From assembly GCA_027038805.1 (NCBI GenBank), contig JALWGO010000096.1, forward strand, positions 1 through 14,695: a stretch of 14,695 bases of DNA, read 5' to 3'. This DNA is from Thermoprotei archaeon. GTDB lineage: Archaea > Thermoproteota > Thermoprotei_A > Sulfolobales > WANQ01. The notes under the pieces are model-generated. The model ran no database searches and was not told the origin of the DNA. It saw only the letters and a program-made list of their open reading frames with translations. Each line of letters opens with the position of its first letter. Position 1 is the first letter of the stretch. This document shows positions 13,602 to 14,695 of the stretch, one piece after another. A program made the translations under genes and the position numbers.

Positions 13602-14477
13602 ATGAGACCCTATAAAGCAGTTCTAACTGTACTCGTAGACGATTACACAAGTACTTCTGGGCTTTTAGGAGAGCACGGCTTATCAATTCACATAGAGCTC
13701 TACACAGATAACCGCATCGAGAGCATATTATTTGATACCGGGCAATCAGATAAGGCGATTAAACATAATAGCGATGTTTTAGGCATAGATCTTGAATCAA
13801 TAAAAACAGTTGTACTGAGCCATCGCCACTATGATCATACGGGCGGTTTATTGTATATAGCAAAGAAGTTCTATGATAGAAATAGTAGATTAATAGTTGT
13901 CTCTCATCCATGGCTCTTTAAGCCAAGCCTATATATTAGTGAGAATAGGCAGAGTCTTGACATAGGCATACCCTATACCCGCCAACTACTAGAAAACTAT
14001 AATACAAGATTCATATTAGTTAGAGCACCCCTACAAGTAGCACCAAGAACATTCTACTTAGGCGAAATAAGGAGGGAATTAGATGTATCAAAATATACTC
14101 AGGGCTTTTACACAGTATTAGATACGGGAGAGCTGGTACCCGACAATATACCTGATGACACGGGTATAGCCTTGGAAGTAGAGGGGTTGGGAACAATAGT
14201 TATCGGTGGTTGCAGTCACAGCGGTATAGCGAATATAGCGTTACAAGCGGCTAGGATAACCAATAAGAGAGTACATGCTGTTCTAGGAGGATTCCACATG
14301 AACAAGTATAGTCTAGAAGACATAAAGGAGACTGTGAGAATATTCCGAGACCTCGGAGTAGAAAAAGTATATGCAGGCCATTGTACTGGTCCTAGAGCTG
14401 AGAGAATACTAGGAGAGCTCCTAGGCGAAAAATACGTAAAAATGTATTCTGGTATGAAACTAGTCTTCAGCCAATAA
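13602..14477 (+). CDS. COG1237-type metallo-beta-lactamase fold hydrolase
   Basis: The 291-residue protein has the metal-binding motif SHRHYDHTGG (H74, H76, D78, H79), then GGCSHSG with H206 and AGHCTG with H260, giving a full two-metal site. The LFDTG strand and the GCSHSGI/GHCTG pair place it in COG1237. That group includes the Methanocaldococcus enzyme assigned to synthesis of the ribosyl-aminobenzene-pterin intermediate of tetrahydromethanopterin. A pterin role would fit the mtrH-metF genes at the other end of the window, but family members differ in substrate, so only a metal-dependent hydrolase or transferase is certain. The ATG at 13602 is preceded at six bases by GAGGTG; the GTG at 13593 lies within that ribosome site. 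It may be co-transcribed with the MgtC-DUF4010 gene. Confidence 0.83.
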   Translation: MRPYKAVLTVLVDDYTSTSGLLGEHGLSIHIELYTDNRIESILFDTGQSDKAIKHNSDVLGIDLESIKTVVLSHRHYDHTGGLLYIAKKFYDRNSRLIVVSHPWLFKPSLYISENRQSLDIGIPYTRQLLENYNTRFILVRAPLQVAPRTFYLGEIRRELDVSKYTQGFYTVLDTGELVPDNIPDDTGIALEVEGLGTIVIGGCSHSGIANIALQAARITNKRVHAVLGGFHMNKYSLEDIKETVRIFRDLGVEKVYAGHCTGPRAERILGELLGEKYVKMYSGMKLVFSQ

Positions 14478-14517
14478 ATGTGTATTAAAGACGTTATTTT
14501 TGTGTTTTATAGAACAT

Positions 14518-14528
14518 GTTTATAACCT
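14518..14528 (+). promoter_or_regulatory. TATA box candidate for the last, truncated gene
   Basis: TGTTTATAACC precedes the GTG at 14608 by about 80 nt; GGTATAAGTA (14545-14554) is an alternative. T-runs at 14495-14500 and 14504-14507 just upstream may end the metallo-beta-lactamase transcript. Confidence 0.35.
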
Positions 14529-14607
14529 ACAAAAGCTTTTGTCTGGTATAAGTAGGCTTACGATAACGCTGTTAATGGTGAAGCATAATCGTTAACCGGG
14601 GAGTAAA

Positions 14608-14695
14608 GTGAAGAATAGCTGGATAATGTATGCCTATATATCATTGGTGACATCGTGGCTCATAGTAAGCATAGTAAAGGTATTCCCCCCAGTCA
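14608..14695 (+). CDS. N-terminus of a membrane protein, cut by the window end
   Basis: A GTG start preceded by GGGGAG (14599-14604) opens a frame of 29 codons with no stop before the window end. The peptide begins MKNSWIMYAYISLVTSW and continues hydrophobic, with one membrane segment and a PP turn at the cut edge. This suits a transporter or other integral membrane protein, but no family can be named from so little. The strong ribosome site and the TATA box upstream support a real gene. Confidence 0.55.
   Translation, partial: MKNSWIMYAYISLVTSWLIVSIVKVFPPV

Noticed and set aside
1..14695. CRISPR arrays, tRNA or rRNA genes, insertion sequences, integration sites
   Set aside because: No regularly spaced direct repeats, cloverleaf with CCA-type acceptor pattern, rRNA-like segments, transposase or integrase frames were found in any gap.

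Overview
The window looks like chromosomal DNA of a hyperthermophilic archaeon, probably a Thermoproteota/Crenarchaeota member close to the Desulfurococcales. The DNA is AT-rich with heavy AGA/AGG/ATA codon use, genes have short leaders with GGTG/GGAGG ribosome sites and TATA boxes, and several families are typically archaeal: AGOG DNA glycosylase, MtrH, a PDCD5-like protein, a winged-helix regulator of the HTH_45 type and DUF5305. The genus cannot be fixed from the sequence alone. No rRNA, tRNA, CRISPR array or insertion sequence was seen.

Positions 1-3000 hold a one-carbon/corrinoid module: the C-terminal part of a RACo-type corrinoid activator (+), converging with an mtrH-metF pair (-). 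The metF-like protein carries an N-terminal four-cysteine domain like MetV/MTHFR_C. In a cell with no other methanogenesis gene in view, this set most likely moves methyl groups from a pterin carrier onto a corrinoid protein, possibly for methionine synthesis. A COG1237-type metallo-beta-lactamase near the other end (13602-14477) belongs to a family that includes an enzyme assigned to tetrahydromethanopterin synthesis.

Positions 3000-6100 hold an apparent operon on the minus strand: pyroglutamyl peptidase, AGOG 8-oxoguanine glycosylase and a PDCD5-like DNA-binding protein. Divergent from it is a stand-alone primase-polymerase (AEP) protein. The two directions may share a single TATA element.

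Positions 6300-11014 are the most interesting part: an apparent archaeal TasA-like bundling-pilus (biofilm fibre) locus. In order it has an HTH_45-type regulator, two secreted TasA-like paralogues, an ER-type signal peptidase with a large extra membrane domain, and a DUF5305 membrane protein translationally coupled to the peptidase. Its non-coding DNA is structured. There is an 8-bp-arm inverted repeat next to the pilin TATA box, a leader hairpin across the first pilin start codon, a hairpin plus T-run terminator after the second pilin, and a possible H-type pseudoknot just ahead of the signal-peptidase ribosome site.

Positions 11100-14695 hold a membrane-anchored SDH/ClpP-class serine protease, an MgtC-DUF4010 membrane protein, the metallo-beta-lactamase, and the first 29 codons of a membrane protein cut by the window edge.
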